From an uncultured Bryobacterales bacterium (GTDB lineage Bacteria > Acidobacteriota > Terriglobia > Bryobacterales > UBA6623), in contig CATOTH010000002.1 in NCBI GenBank assembly GCA_951813065.1, positions 868,001 to 932,000 of the forward strand: a DNA stretch of 64,000 nt, written 5' to 3'. The notes under the pieces are model-generated. The model was not told the origin of the DNA and searched no databases. It saw nothing but the letters and a program-made list of their open reading frames with translations. Positions 48,472-56,291 of this stretch are shown here, piece by piece (within the stretch, counting starts at the first letter, position 1; the number at the start of each line of letters is the position of its first letter). The translations under genes and the position numbers were made by a program.

Positions 48472-49752
48472 ATGGCGCTCGAAGGGCGAGCCACGCGTAG
48501 AAGTTTCGCCAAGGCTGCCGTTGCGCCGCTTTTTGTCCCTGCCTCGACGCTCGGCCTCGCTGGTGCCACACCGCCTTCAGACCGGATCGTCATAGCTGGC
48601 ATCGGCATGGGCGGCCGCAATAGTCGGAACGTCCAGGAATTCCTCAAGCAAGAGGATGTACGGGTGGTGGCCGTTTGCGACCTGTTTGCGGAGCGCCGCG
48701 ATCGGGCCAAGCAACTGGTCGACGGTCACTACGGCAACTCCGACTGCGTCGTAACACGGCTTCACGAGGAGGTGCTCGAGCGGGATGACATTGACGCCGT
48801 CGTGATCGGCACGGGAGATCGCTGGCATAGCGTGATGAGCTCGCTTGCCGCCCAAGCCGGGAAGGACGCTTACTGCGAGAAGCCGTTTTGCCTGACGATC
48901 GCGGAAGGGCGGCAGTTGGTCGATGTCACAAAGCAGTACGGCACAGTCTGGCAGTGTGGCACTCAACGGCGCTCGAATCCGGGCTATGCGTTCCTGGTCA
49001 ACACGATCCTGAGCGGACGGATTGGACAACTTCACACTGTCCGTCTTTCCTTCGGTGCCGGCGGCAACTGGAAGGTGAATTCCTTCGCAAGACCTGAGGA
49101 GGCGCCCGATCCAGCCTTGTTCGACTATGACCGATGGCTGGGCCAGTCTCCGTGGGCTCCGTACTCAAAGGACCGCGTACGGCTCTGGCGGCTGAACTGG
49201 GACACGGGCGCCGGCGCTGTCGCCGACATGGGACCGCATTTCATCGAGACCGTGCAATGGCTGCGCGGCGATTCGCTTGACGGGCCAGTCGAATACGAGG
49301 GTCTTGCCGAGTACCGCGAGGAAGGCGGGATCAACACCATCCCGTACTGGTACGAGGTGCGGGCCCGGTACAAGGACGGATTGCGCCTTCACCTGGACAC
49401 GGGTCCCAAAGGCCTGAGGTTCATGGGCGACGAAGGCTGGATCTTCCTGTCCGACACGGGTGGAATGGAGGCCAGGCCCCAGTCTGTGCTGGCCGGGCTT
49501 GACCCGCCCGACGCCAACTACATCATTCAGGCGCCGCATGTGCGTGACTTCCTCGATTGCATCCGGAGCCGGCGGCCGCCGATCTCGAATCCGGAATCGG
49601 CACAACGCTCCCACACTGTCGCGCATTGCGCGAACATCTGCCTGCGGCTCGGAAGACCCGTGCGCTGGGACCCACGCGAGGAACACTTTGTCGGCGACGA
49701 CGAGGCCAACAACATGATGTACCGCGCCATGCGGCCTCCCTGGAGGGTTTGA
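48472..49752 (+). CDS. Tat-exported Gfo/Idh/MocA-family oxidoreductase
   Basis: A 426-residue NAD(P)-dependent oxidoreductase-like protein. It begins with a Tat signal (TRRSFAKAAVAPLFVPAS), then the Rossmann motif IVIAGIGMGGRNS, the CEKPF motif of the family (AYCEKPFCLTIAEG) and GNWKVNSFARPEEAPDP, WDTGAGAVADMGPHFIETVQW. Proteins of this class act on sugars or inositols, with NAD often tightly bound. TACACT lies 10 nt before the ATG. The next gene follows by 2 bp. Confidence 0.88.
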   Translation: MALEGRATRRSFAKAAVAPLFVPASTLGLAGATPPSDRIVIAGIGMGGRNSRNVQEFLKQEDVRVVAVCDLFAERRDRAKQLVDGHYGNSDCVVTRLHEEVLERDDIDAVVIGTGDRWHSVMSSLAAQAGKDAYCEKPFCLTIAEGRQLVDVTKQYGTVWQCGTQRRSNPGYAFLVNTILSGRIGQLHTVRLSFGAGGNWKVNSFARPEEAPDPALFDYDRWLGQSPWAPYSKDRVRLWRLNWDTGAGAVADMGPHFIETVQWLRGDSLDGPVEYEGLAEYREEGGINTIPYWYEVRARYKDGLRLHLDTGPKGLRFMGDEGWIFLSDTGGMEARPQSVLAGLDPPDANYIIQAPHVRDFLDCIRSRRPPISNPESAQRSHTVAHCANICLRLGRPVRWDPREEHFVGDDEANNMMYRAMRPPWRV

Positions 49753-49754
49753 CC

Positions 49755-50162
49755 ATGGATCGAGAAGGCATCGCACGGACTGTCCAGGGCGTTTCCGCGT
49801 ATGACTACGGCGAGTCGGCAGCGGTCCTGTTCGAGGTGGACAGGCTGATCAACGATTCGCACGGCGACGCAGGGGCGCGGCTGTTGATAGAGCGCGAACT
49901 CGCCGCTCTGGTAGATGCCGGGGTGAGCTTGGCGGCCCAGCAGGAGATCTGCAAACGGTTGTGGCGCATTGGTACGGACGCATCCCTCGGCTCGGTGGCG
50001 AGACTGCTCGCGGCAGAAGATCCGCGAATTGTCGCCGCTGGTTGCTATGCGATTGGCAGACGCCCTTCCTCGCGGGCGGACGAGGTCCTTCGGGCGGCGC
50101 TACGGCGGGCACCCGAGGACTGCCGCGCGCCAATCGAGAACCTCATCGAAGACCGGCGCTGA
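49755..50162 (+). CDS. Small alpha-helical protein (HEAT-repeat-like) coupled to the Gfo/Idh/MocA gene
   Basis: A 135-residue helical product with GGAGGG 7 nt upstream of the ATG. The middle has HEAT-like helix pairs (EICKRLWRIGTDASLGSVAR, LLAAEDPRIVAAGCYAIGRR, ADEVLRAALRRAPEDCRAPI). No signal peptide is visible. It is probably co-translated with the upstream oxidoreductase; a scaffold or accessory role is inferred. The family is not otherwise recognised. Confidence 0.55.
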   Translation: MDREGIARTVQGVSAYDYGESAAVLFEVDRLINDSHGDAGARLLIERELAALVDAGVSLAAQQEICKRLWRIGTDASLGSVARLLAAEDPRIVAAGCYAIGRRPSSRADEVLRAALRRAPEDCRAPIENLIEDRR

Positions 50163-50213
50163 CTCCCGCCGAGGAACTCCCGGGCCAGGATTCGCGTTTT
50201 TGCGGACATCCGT

Positions 50214-50219
50214 GATAAT
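50214..50219 (+). promoter_or_regulatory. -10-like GATAAT before mmsA
   Basis: GATAAT ends 7 nt before the GTG at 50227. A weak TTCGCG lies 17 bp further upstream. This decides the start at 50227 over the in-frame GTG at 50212 and suggests a leaderless transcript. Confidence 0.4.
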
Positions 50220-50226
50220 TGACCTT

Positions 50227-51696
50227 GTGCAAGGCGTAGAGAACTATATCGGCGGCCAGTGGCGAGAGGCCGCCGGGGAACACACCACCTCGGTGATCGA
50301 TCCCGCCACCAACGAAGCGCTGGCGACCGTCCCTGCAGACGGTCGCGAGGGCGTTGCGGAAGCCGTGAACGCGGCTGCGAAGGCGTACCCGGAATGGAAG
50401 GCGGTGCCTCCCGGCGACCGGATCCAGTTCCTCTTCCGCTTCAAACAGCTCCTGGAAGAGGATTTCGAGGCGATTGCCCGGCTGATATCACGGGAAAACG
50501 GCAAGACCTACGCCGAAGCCGCCGGAGAGTTGCGCCGCGGGATCGAAAACGTCGAGGTTGCCTGTGGCATTCCGACAATGATGCAGGGCTACAACCTGGA
50601 AGACATCGCTCGGGGTATTGACGAGACGATGATTCGGCAGCCGCTAGGCGTCGTGGGTGTGATCACGCCGTTCAACTTCCCGGTCATGATTCCCCTGTGG
50701 TTCTTGCCGTACGCGATCGCGTGCGGCAACACCGTCGTCCTCAAGCCGTCGGAAAAGGTCCCGCTCTCCGCCCGCAAGGTGATCGAGGCACTGGAACGGA
50801 CTGGTCTGCCCAAGGGCGTGGTCAATCTGGCGCATGGGGGCCGTGCCGCGGCCGATGCCCTGATCGAGCACCCTGAGGTGCGAGCGATCAGCTTCGTGGG
50901 ATCGACTCCTGTGGCGAAGCACGTGTACGCGACGGCCGCTCGGCATGGCAAGCGAGTGCAGTGCCAGGGAGGAGCGAAGAACCACGTAGTCGTGCTGCCG
51001 GACGCCGACATGGAAACGACCACCAAGATTGTCGGTGACAGCGCATTCGGCTGTGCGGGCCAGCGCTGCCTCGCCGTTTCAACGGTCGTGACGGTTGGCG
51101 AGGCCCACGCGGCGTTTCGCGACGCGCTCGTCGAGACCGCCGGCTCCCTCAAGGTCGGCTCCGGCCTCGAGCCAGGCATCGAGATGGGGCCGGTGATCAC
51201 CGCAGCGAGTCGGAGCCGCATCGAGAATGCGATCACTCGCGGGATCGGCGACGGCGCCCGGGCCACCCTGGACGGCCGCGGTCTGCGTGTCGAAGGCTAC
51301 CCGGACGGGAACTTCGTCGGTCCGACCGTGCTCGACGATGTCGAGGCCAATGGGTTCGTCGCATCAACCGAGATTTTCGGGCCTGTGCTTGGGCTCACGC
51401 CCGTCAGGAGTCTTGAGGAGGCGATCGAGGTCATTTCCAGGAGCCGCTATGGCAACGCCTCCTCGATTTTCACCACCAGCGGCGCCTCCGCCCGCAAGTT
51501 TCGCAGCGAAGTGCCGACCGGCAATGTCGGCGTGAATATCGGGGTCGCCGCACCCATGGCGTACTTCCCGTTCAGCGGCTGGAAGGACAGCTTCTTCGGC
51601 GTGCTCCACGGCCAGGGCCGGGACGCCGTTGAGTTCTACACGGACAAGAAGGTCGTTGTCGAACGCTGGCCGCAAGAGTGGTCGCGGCGGTTCTGA
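50227..51696 (+). CDS. mmsA: CoA-acylating methylmalonate-semialdehyde dehydrogenase
   Basis: A 489-residue aldehyde dehydrogenase-fold enzyme of valine/inositol catabolism. It starts QGVENYIGGQWREAAGEHTT, has the FNFPVMIPLWFLPYAIACGN substrate-pocket segment typical of MmsA, GGAKNHVVVLPDAD where ordinary ALDHs carry the general-base Glu, and the catalytic Cys in GCAGQRCLAVS. The end is SGWKDSFFGVLHGQGRDAVE. The GTG at 50227 is chosen over 50212 because of the -10-like hexamer. mmsB is not adjacent. Confidence 0.9.
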   Translation: MQGVENYIGGQWREAAGEHTTSVIDPATNEALATVPADGREGVAEAVNAAAKAYPEWKAVPPGDRIQFLFRFKQLLEEDFEAIARLISRENGKTYAEAAGELRRGIENVEVACGIPTMMQGYNLEDIARGIDETMIRQPLGVVGVITPFNFPVMIPLWFLPYAIACGNTVVLKPSEKVPLSARKVIEALERTGLPKGVVNLAHGGRAAADALIEHPEVRAISFVGSTPVAKHVYATAARHGKRVQCQGGAKNHVVVLPDADMETTTKIVGDSAFGCAGQRCLAVSTVVTVGEAHAAFRDALVETAGSLKVGSGLEPGIEMGPVITAASRSRIENAITRGIGDGARATLDGRGLRVEGYPDGNFVGPTVLDDVEANGFVASTEIFGPVLGLTPVRSLEEAIEVISRSRYGNASSIFTTSGASARKFRSEVPTGNVGVNIGVAAPMAYFPFSGWKDSFFGVLHGQGRDAVEFYTDKKVVVERWPQEWSRRF

Positions 51697-51768
51697 GGCA
51701 GTTCCTTCGGTAGTGCCGGGATGCGCGGGAGTCGAACCGGCGAGCCGGGCCGGTGTGTCAGTCGAAGG

Positions 51769-52266
51769 CTACGGGCGCATGGCGGACGGAGGTTTCTCCC
51801 AGTAGTCTTCGTGACATCCGTTGCACGCGTAGTAGACATCCCCTCCGATCTCGAAGACCGCGTCCGCGTCACGGTTCCGGGCGGCTTCCAGCCCGCGCGT
51901 GGCGGCCTCTCTCAGAGCCGTAGCGTGTTCGAGCCACGGACCCGCGTCCCTGGCTCGCCCTTCCAGCATCAGCAGGTTCCCGGCTTCCGCCACGGTGAGC
52001 GCGCTCTGCACGACGGTTTCCCATTGATCCTCGTTGCCTGGCCGGATTTCGTGCGTGCCTTCCATGTCAATGATGGTTCCGACCGAATCCCAGAAGACCT
52101 CGGCATGCGGGTAGATCAAATCGTGCATTAGATCGTGGACCTCGGCGACAGGCTCGAGCGGGGGCGGAGGTCCGGCGGACTCGCCTGGGCCGCAGCTTGG
52201 TGCCAGGAGCGTGACAGCGACTAACGCGGTCGCCCGGACAACTTTCCAAAGACCGGTGTTTTCCAT
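51769..52266 (-). CDS. Cytochrome c-type lipoprotein (cytochrome c'-like)
   Basis: A 165-residue lipoprotein: signal sequence ALVAVTLLAPSCGPGES with Cys as the likely lipidation site, then a four-helix region and a single haem motif CNGCH (YYACNGCHEDYWEK) at the C terminus, the position typical of cytochrome c'/c556 types. It has an excellent AAGGAGG Shine-Dalgarno. An electron-transfer role in the periplasm is inferred. It is divergent from a pair of DUF6644-type membrane proteins. Confidence 0.8.
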   Translation of the reverse strand: MENTGLWKVVRATALVAVTLLAPSCGPGESAGPPPPLEPVAEVHDLMHDLIYPHAEVFWDSVGTIIDMEGTHEIRPGNEDQWETVVQSALTVAEAGNLLMLEGRARDAGPWLEHATALREAATRGLEAARNRDADAVFEIGGDVYYACNGCHEDYWEKPPSAMRP

Positions 52267-52532
52267 CGGATGACCTCCTTGGCATGCCCAGACTCGCAGT
52301 GTACCGGGCGGCCGCAGACCTCACTTCGCAGTGGACTTGAGTGGAACTCACTGTAGCGCGTTTGCGATCCCGGGAGCGAAGTGGAGTCTGAAGCAATTTC
52401 TGCCTGACGCTCCCTGGAGCCAAGGTGGGCGCCCCCTTTTGGTAGAGTCTTGATTAGCTTGTTCCGTTGACTGTTGAGTGCGCGCCGGGTCCAGTCCCGC
52501 CGTGCCGCCTCGGCGGCAAACCTGCCACTTCC

Positions 52533-53030
52533 ATGTCGTTGCCTGCCTTTTTCGAGTGGCTCGAGGGCACGTGGGCAAGTATTGCGATCCGCGAGTCGAT
52601 CCTGTTCTACCCGCTCGTGGAGACGACGCATGTCCTGACGTTGTGTCTCTTCCTCGGCATGACCGCCACTTGGGATTTGCGGCTGGTCGGGCTGACGATG
52701 CGCAAGGTGCCCGTGTCGGAGATCGTGAACCGGCTATGGCCCTGGGCCATGGCTGGCTTCGCGCTGATGGTCATCAGCGGGCTGCTGCTCTTCCTGTCCG
52801 GCCCGGTCCGGGCTTCGCAAAACATCTTCTTCCAGGTGAAAATGGTCATGCTAGCGCTCGCCGGCGTGAACGCCTTCGTGTTCCATCAAACGGTTTTTCG
52901 CTGGGTGGAGGAATGGGACATGGCCCCGGCTGTGCCGCGCCGCGCGAAGCTCGCCGGTGCCAGCTCGCTCGTGTTGTGGGCGGGGGTGGTCGTCTGCGGC
53001 AGGATGCAGGCGTATAACTGGTTTGATTGA
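52533..53030 (+). CDS. DUF6644-like four-to-five-span membrane protein (copy 1)
   Basis: A 165-residue inner-membrane protein. Spans are near ILFYPLVETTHVLTLCLFLG, LWPWAMAGFALMVISGLLLF, IFFQVKMVMLALAGVNAFVF and SLVLWAGVVVCG. Conserved charged or aromatic positions (WLE, RES, ETTH, W and H) recur in the next gene, indicating a family. No Shine-Dalgarno precedes the ATG at 52533. Function is unknown; His and Trp in the membrane suggest haem or quinone contact, which is speculative. It lies 18 bp before its paralogue. Confidence 0.7.
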   Translation: MSLPAFFEWLEGTWASIAIRESILFYPLVETTHVLTLCLFLGMTATWDLRLVGLTMRKVPVSEIVNRLWPWAMAGFALMVISGLLLFLSGPVRASQNIFFQVKMVMLALAGVNAFVFHQTVFRWVEEWDMAPAVPRRAKLAGASSLVLWAGVVVCGRMQAYNWFD

Positions 53031-53048
53031 TTGTCGGAATCGTCTCGA

Positions 53049-53525
53049 ATGGACCTATTGCCTTTTTTCCAGTGGTGCGAAGACACCGCCCTGGGCCAGG
53101 TGATCCGCGACTCGCTCTGGCTGTTCCCGGTGATCGAGGCGATTCACTTGCTGGCGCTGGCCTTGCTCGGCGGCTGTATTCTGGTCGTTGACTTGCGCTT
53201 GCTCGGCCTGGGGCTGAGGAGCCAGTCCGCCGCCAACCTCGCGCGGTACATCCATCCGTGGCTTGTGGGCAGCCTGCTCACCATGATCGCGACGGGGGTG
53301 CCGATGTTCCTGTCGGAAGCGATCAAGTGCTACTACAGCCCGCCGTTCTGGTACAAGATGTCTTTCCTGGCAGTCGCAACCGTGTACACCTTCAGCCTTC
53401 GCAGGCGGGTTGCCGGTGCCGACCCGGCCAAGGTCGGGCCTGTGTGGGGCAGACTGGTTGCCCTGACCTCCCTCACGCTCTGGTTCTGCGTGGGGTTCTC
53501 AGGACGTTGGATCGCGTTCTACTGA
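53049..53525 (+). CDS. DUF6644-like membrane protein (copy 2)
   Basis: A 158-residue paralogue of the preceding gene, sharing FFQW/FFEW, RDSLW/RESIL, VIEAIHLLALALLGG/VETTHVLTLCLFLG and the W-x-GRWIAF end. Four membrane spans are expected. The ATG at 53049 is preferred over the TTG at 53031. The pair may form a heterodimer in the membrane. It is convergent with the first A-B-DUF6152 cassette and only 31 bp away. Confidence 0.7.
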   Translation: MDLLPFFQWCEDTALGQVIRDSLWLFPVIEAIHLLALALLGGCILVVDLRLLGLGLRSQSAANLARYIHPWLVGSLLTMIATGVPMFLSEAIKCYYSPPFWYKMSFLAVATVYTFSLRRRVAGADPAKVGPVWGRLVALTSLTLWFCVGFSGRWIAFY

Positions 53526-53556
53526 GGCTGGCGATTCCAGCGAGAAGCGTACGCGT

Positions 53557-53994
53557 TCACCGTTGCGGCTCGGTCGGATCCCTTCCGTCGCGCGGAGCGC
53601 CCGTGCCGGAAGATCCCATGAAGAGCTTGCTGCCGTCCTCGAACGTCAGGTCGCGGCCGTTGGCCTTCAGTGTTCCATCCTTCGCCTGGTAGCCGTCGAC
53701 CATGATCACGGTCCCGGGGAGCAGGGAATTCTTGGTGAAGCCCTGCCGGAAGAGAGTGTTTGGAGTGCCGCCCTCAATCATCCATCGCTGGACCTCCCCT
53801 CCATCGACGCTTACGTCGATGTGGATCCATGCGTGCGGATTGATCCATTCCATCTTTGCGACCGTGCCCTTGAGCTGGACTGGCCGCTTGGCATCGAACT
53901 CGGCCGAGAATGCATGGTGCGCCCAGAGCGATCCCGCCCCCAGCAGCGCTGTCAGCCCAGTGACAACGAGGATCTTGGTCTGCCCGCTTGTCAT
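53557..53994 (-). CDS. DUF6152-family secreted protein, cassette 1
   Basis: A 145-residue protein with a signal peptide (ILVVTGLTALLGAGSLWA) and the family hallmark AHHAFSAEFDAKRPVQLKGT, then MEWINPHAWIHIDV, EGGTPNTLFRQGFTKNSLLP, NGRDLTFEDG and the C-terminal tail LFMGSSGTGAPRDG. The AHHAFSAEFD segment starts at the mature N terminus and may bind metal through its His residues. AGGAGG lies 6 nt before the ATG. The middle loop lacks the Cys pair found in the paralogue at 58512. It is the last gene of A-B-DUF6152 cassette 1, after a 146-bp gap. Confidence 0.85.
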   Translation of the reverse strand: MTSGQTKILVVTGLTALLGAGSLWAHHAFSAEFDAKRPVQLKGTVAKMEWINPHAWIHIDVSVDGGEVQRWMIEGGTPNTLFRQGFTKNSLLPGTVIMVDGYQAKDGTLKANGRDLTFEDGSKLFMGSSGTGAPRDGRDPTEPQR

Positions 53995-54012
53995 TTGTTC
54001 CTCCTATCGGAT

Positions 54013-54026
54013 TGCAGTTTACTGCA
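54013..54026. promoter_or_regulatory. Palindrome TGCAGT-TT-ACTGCA upstream of DUF6152 (cassette 1)
   Basis: A perfect 14-bp palindrome, 19-32 bp upstream of the ATG at 53994. A TAAACT -10-like hexamer is inside it on the minus strand, so it may act as an operator for a gene-specific promoter. Confidence 0.35.
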
Positions 54027-54140
54027 CCAGCGCGGACTCGAAACCGCGCTGCGCTGATTGATCTCGGCTCGTCGGTTGCATTGGCATCCCCGGCTCGCTT
54101 TCTCGCCACACAAATCCCGAAGATCCGGACCGCCGGCCGG

Positions 54141-55142
54141 TCATGGCAGGTCCGATCCCGTTTCCGCCACGCTGGTCTTTTCGGCGGTGCGGGCCCCTTC
54201 CAGCATCGTGAACATGCTGTAGTTCCCCTCGTGACAGGCGTACTCGAACATCGGCTGGTCCGTGCGCTTCATCGGAATCACCGCGGTCCACGTATCGCTG
54301 AAGGATTCGGGATCGTCGACCGTGTACTCATACACGATTCTTTCGGGGCCGACCCGGGTAAAGCGCTCCGTCAAGCGCATGTTCCTGCCGGAGCCACGAA
54401 ACGAGGTCTTGTCGGTGAAGTTCCTCGATTCGACGACGAGCGTGTCGCCCTCGAAGTGCCCCCGCGCATCTCCGCGCCACAAGCGCATGTCTTGCGGAAG
54501 CCGCGGGCGTCCGTCCAGGGGAACGATTCGCGCGTCGTTCACCATTTCGATCAGCAACACGGCATAGCCGGGTGTCTGGAAAATGTGGACGTTGTTGTTG
54601 TACGCGCTTGGCGTGTACGGCGGTCCAGCGTTGAATCCCAGGATGCAACGCTCTGCAACACCGCGGTCCTCCGGTCCGTGCGGTGCGCGGGCCCGGGCCG
54701 CCCTGATTGCCCCGTACCGCTCTCGAGCCGTTGGTGTCAACGCCGGAATCCGACCGTTGGAAGGGTCCACGACCAGCGACGTGCGACGGTCCTCGGTCAG
54801 CTCGCTGCCATAGTCCCACCAGAACTGGTTGTAGGCGTTGCGGACATCCTCTTGCGCGGAAATGCCGTCCGATACCCGGCGATCCTTGTTGCGGCGACTG
54901 AGCTCTTGCGATTGAAATTCGCTGGCCTCGTCCGCTGTCAACGACGTTGTCTCGCCAAAGCGGGCGGGGCGCTCCAATGGCGTGATCGTGCGGAAGTCCC
55001 ACACTCCGCGCAGGTCGGGCACGCCCCAGGCAGTGCGCGGGGGAGACCATTCGGTGCCCTTCGCGTCGGTCTCCTCGTCGGCGCCGAACAGGCCGCCCGC
55101 TAACGAAATCGCAAATCCCAAGGAGAGGAATCGAATTCTCAT
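54141..55142 (-). CDS. Secreted family-B protein, cassette 1
   Basis: A 333-residue secreted protein with a signal peptide (FLSLGFAISLAGGLFG). The characteristic segments are VPDLRGVWDFRTITPLERPA, TSLVVDPSNGRIPALTP, AERCILGFNAGPPYTP, the strand set RIVPLDGRPRLPQDMRLWRG then GHFEGDTLVVESRNFTD, and TERFTRVGPERIVYEYTVDD. The last third repeats the motif set of family A, so A and B are distant homologues. AGGAGG precedes the ATG by 5 nt, 12 bp after the A gene. Function is not known; the fold is likely a beta-rich periplasmic protein. Confidence 0.6.
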   Translation of the reverse strand: MRIRFLSLGFAISLAGGLFGADEETDAKGTEWSPPRTAWGVPDLRGVWDFRTITPLERPARFGETTSLTADEASEFQSQELSRRNKDRRVSDGISAQEDVRNAYNQFWWDYGSELTEDRRTSLVVDPSNGRIPALTPTARERYGAIRAARARAPHGPEDRGVAERCILGFNAGPPYTPSAYNNNVHIFQTPGYAVLLIEMVNDARIVPLDGRPRLPQDMRLWRGDARGHFEGDTLVVESRNFTDKTSFRGSGRNMRLTERFTRVGPERIVYEYTVDDPESFSDTWTAVIPMKRTDQPMFEYACHEGNYSMFTMLEGARTAEKTSVAETGSDLP

Positions 55143-55154
55143 AGCATCCTCCTG

Positions 55155-55982
55155 CTATTCGCTCTCTTTCTTGCGCAGGTGTCCGTACATCAGCTCCTCG
55201 ACGAACTCCACGCACTTGAACTCGAGCAATTGCATGTTCGGTTCCATGCGGCGGTATAGCGGCAGCCTGATCTTCCACGGCCGCGTGTAGACGTTCTCGT
55301 CCTCGATCGTGGCCTCGTACATGAGATGGTTGGGTCCCGTCGGCGTGTAGCGCTCGGTGACCCGCAGGGCGTCGGTGTGGAAGTTTCCGGCACTGTCGAA
55401 CCAGGTGTCCGGAATGTTGCTGGTGACGTTGACGACCAGGGATTGCCCTTCCCAGGTCCCTCGAGAGTGTCCCATCCAGGCATCACCGGGAGCTTCGAAG
55501 TCAGGCCTGTTCATGTAGATCACCCGTGACGCGCTGGCGAACTCGTACGCGATCAGGATGTGCTCGGGAGTCTGGACGATCTGCAGAGGGAATGGCATGT
55601 ACGTCGCGCGAGGCACCCCCGGCATGAAGCATTTGACCGCGGGGTCGAGCTTCAGCCAGCTCTTTCTGTACTCGTTGCGCTTTTCGAGAGCCCACTCCTG
55701 GTAGGGGATCCGGCCGCCCTCCACGATTCCGAGACCTCCCGGGATCGCGCCCAGCGCGCCCATCTCGACGACGGGGCCGGACTCCGCGGAGTGGCCCTCG
55801 ATGTTCCAGTGGGCCGTTCCGACGGCTTGCCAAATCCCGTTCAGGTTGGGATTCCCGTCGGGCGTGAGCGGCGCTTGATAGTCCTGGGCCGAAGCGGCTG
55901 GAGGCGCCAGGGCCAGGGAAAACGCAATGAGCGTGCCAAGCGAGCAGACGGCCGCAGACGACGAAATCAGTCTCTTTCGCAT
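55155..55982 (-). CDS. Secreted family-A protein, cassette 1
   Basis: A 275-residue secreted protein with a signal peptide (VCSLGTLIAFSLALAPPAAS). It begins with TPDGNPNLNGIWQAVGTAHW, then LGAIPGGLGIVEGGRIPYQE, KCFMPGVPRATYMPFPLQIV, RGTWEGQSLVVNVTSNIPDT, FDSAGNFHTDALRVTERYTP and YEATIEDENVYTRPWKIRLP. A copy is at 60065. It shares the WEG-x-LVV and VTERYT...YEATIED blocks with family B. It probably starts an A-B-DUF6152 operon from the divergent control region. Function unknown. Confidence 0.6.
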   Translation of the reverse strand: MRKRLISSSAAVCSLGTLIAFSLALAPPAASAQDYQAPLTPDGNPNLNGIWQAVGTAHWNIEGHSAESGPVVEMGALGAIPGGLGIVEGGRIPYQEWALEKRNEYRKSWLKLDPAVKCFMPGVPRATYMPFPLQIVQTPEHILIAYEFASASRVIYMNRPDFEAPGDAWMGHSRGTWEGQSLVVNVTSNIPDTWFDSAGNFHTDALRVTERYTPTGPNHLMYEATIEDENVYTRPWKIRLPLYRRMEPNMQLLEFKCVEFVEELMYGHLRKKESE

Positions 55983-56147
55983 CAAGTGAAACTCCAGAGA
56001 GAGTCTACTACGTTCTGGTTCAGGAGCGAACCGGACCCGCCCACGCCTGAACCCGTTCACGCCCATGTCTTTTCGCAGCCCCGCCCCCTATTCGCCGTGC
56101 CATCTCGTGATCGCATGAAGCGGAACCCAGGCCGGGACTGCACGCGG

Positions 56148-56168
56148 TCGACCCGAATCCCGGGTCGA
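56148..56168. promoter_or_regulatory. Inverted repeat TCGACCCG-N5-CGGGTCGA
   Basis: Perfect 8-bp arms, total 21 bp, in the divergent promoter region. Length and symmetry fit a dimeric-repressor site. Confidence 0.45.
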
Positions 56169-56221
56169 TTCACCGGATCCCGCGGTCTTCGCAGCATGCT
56201 CTCGACATCTGGCTGAGCCAA

Positions 56222-56251
56222 CGGTTCGACTTGAACCGACTGCGCTATACT
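56222..56251 (+). promoter_or_regulatory. Operator-like CGGTTC-N5-GAACCG abutting a TATACT -10
   Basis: Perfect 6-bp arms (56222-56227 and 56233-56238). TATACT (56246-56251) begins 8 bp further, so the palindrome occupies the -35 region of the promoter for the PQQ dehydrogenase. Confidence 0.45.
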
Positions 56252-56291
56252 TCGCCCCAATCAGCGGCTTTTGGCTGGAGCGGAGGGGAGT

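Larger units (their letters stand above)
55983..56291. other. Divergent control region between cassette 1 and the PQQ dehydrogenase
   Basis: A 309-bp region with no gene. It contains two perfect inverted repeats with 5-bp spacers (56148-56168 and 56222-56238) and a TATACT -10-like hexamer (56246-56251) for the rightward gene. This is the most operator-rich segment of the window. Confidence 0.5.
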
